Shown one piece after another: positions 25,575-25,841 of a stretch of DNA of 25,841 nucleotides. The DNA is from Patescibacteria group bacterium UBA6263 (GTDB lineage Bacteria; Patescibacteriota; Gracilibacteria; Absconditabacterales; Absconditicoccaceae), in contig DJVF01000043.1 in assembly GCA_002441085.1 (NCBI GenBank), positions 1-25,841 on the forward strand, written 5' to 3'. Position numbers and translations under genes: made by a program. Position 1 is the first letter of the stretch. Every line of letters begins with the position of its first letter. Below the pieces are notes generated by a model. That model had not been told where the DNA came from and did not search any database. It was given only the letters and a program-made list of their open reading frames with translations.

Positions 25575-25657
25575 GGGGAGATGGCAGAGCGGTCAATTGC
25601 ATCAGACTGTAAATCTGACGCCTCACGGCTACGTAGGTTCAAATCCTACTCTCCCCA
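25575..25657 (+). tRNA. tRNA-Tyr (GTA)
   Basis: Acceptor GGGGAGA/TCTCCCC with discriminator A, anticodon arm CAGA-CTGTAAA-TCTG with anticodon GTA (25609-25611), the long variable arm expected of a class II tRNA, and T arm GTAGG-TTCAAAT-CCTAC. No CCA is encoded. Confidence 0.96.
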
Positions 25658-25683
25658 GACTAAAACAATAAGACATTCAACAT

Positions 25684-25761
25684 GGGCCCTTAGCTCAGGC
25701 GTTTATCCCGCAAAGCGGGAGCTAGAGCGTCCCGATTTATCGGGAAGGCGATCGGTTCAAC
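25684..25761 (+). pseudogene. Broken tRNA carrying palindromes
   Basis: Starts like the tRNA at 25817 (GGGCCCTTAGCTCA), but the D loop is replaced by a palindrome-bearing insert (TCCCGCAAAGCGGGA, 25705-25719). The D stem closes again with CTAGAG, and the anticodon arm is the near-palindrome TCCCGATTTATCGGGA, which cannot give a 7-base loop. The T arm starts (ATCGGTTCAA) and stops; there is no 3' acceptor strand. It cannot work as a tRNA. Confidence 0.75.
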
Positions 25762-25816
25762 AAAAAATTAAATAAAAATAATTGGCTTTATGCTTTTAGC
25801 TTTCAGCTTTAAACAT

Positions 25817-25841
25817 GGGCCCTTAGCTCATTTGGCTAGAG
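25817..25841 (+). tRNA. tRNA, 5' part only (cut by window end)
   Basis: GGGCCCT acceptor strand, TA, and D arm GCTCATTTGGCTAGAG. The anticodon is outside the window; the start is compatible with tRNA-Ile, among others. It shares its first 14 bases and ACATG just upstream with the broken tRNA at 25684. Confidence 0.75.

Noticed and set aside
25581..25775. A 64-codon open frame across the tRNA-Tyr region
   Set aside because: It overlaps tRNA-Tyr and the broken tRNA and contains nothing like a protein family.

Overview
The window comes from an A/T-rich bacterium that reads TGA as glycine (genetic code 25). Almost every protein gene is broken by TGA under the standard code and becomes one uninterrupted recognisable protein when TGA is read as Gly. 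This includes catalytic glycines, such as the P-loops of both ATP synthase catalytic subunits. Genes end only in TAA or TAG. A tRNA with a UCA anticodon and glycine-type features lies at 25203-25276 and would read these codons. This code is known from the candidate phyla Absconditabacteria (SR1) and Gracilibacteria (BD1-5) of the CPR/Patescibacteria; the window does not decide between them.

Layout. 1-3861 (+): F1 ATP synthase genes in the unusual order atpA (5' end cut off), atpC, atpG, atpD. 3858-5009 (-): two tandem paralogous genes of unknown function. 5145-8871 (-): a GerMN-domain envelope protein, a short anchored protein, an RluC/RluD-type pseudouridine synthase, a DUF2202 lipoprotein and a small secreted protein. 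9099-12511 (-): a carotenoid cluster (UbiA-type lycopene elongase, phytoene synthase, phytoene desaturase). The phytoene synthase frame is broken by a third copy of a 5-bp repeat. 12581-14988 (-): a DKNYY-type membrane-anchored protein and a glycerolipid-type acyltransferase, then tRNA-His. 15639-18865 (+): a small hypothetical gene, a MazG-like/adenine phosphoribosyltransferase fusion, a long non-coding interval and a Cas4/AddB-like PD-(D/E)XK nuclease. 18889-20466 (+): small membrane and secreted proteins including a SemiSWEET transporter. 20655-22097 (-): GuaB1-type IMPDH/GMP reductase. 22427-23319 (+): a dCMP deaminase and a small protein. 23571-25014 (-): metK behind a SAM riboswitch and terminator. 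25203-25841 (+): tRNA-Gly(UCA), a small membrane protein, tRNA-Tyr, a broken tRNA and the start of another tRNA.

The most unusual item is a free-standing RNA unit at 17286-17730 on the minus strand. It is colinear with part of 23S rRNA domain II, contains the whole GTPase-associated centre (the L11/thiostrepton site), is closed by a 14-bp end-to-end stem, and has its own promoter-like sequence and intrinsic terminator. The non-coding DNA also holds several small repeat families: a 90-nt structured element (2 copies, equal length), a dispersed two-hairpin element (2 copies, compensatory change), a 20-bp palindrome (3 copies, one inside a coding sequence and one inside another repeat), and palindromes inside a broken tRNA.

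Metabolically the window shows ATP synthesis, purine salvage and interconversion (APT, GuaB1), pyrimidine deamination, SAM synthesis under riboswitch control, lipid acylation and a partial C50-type carotenoid pathway. No isoprenoid precursor gene is present here. This fits an organism that takes many precursors from a host or prey, which is inference.
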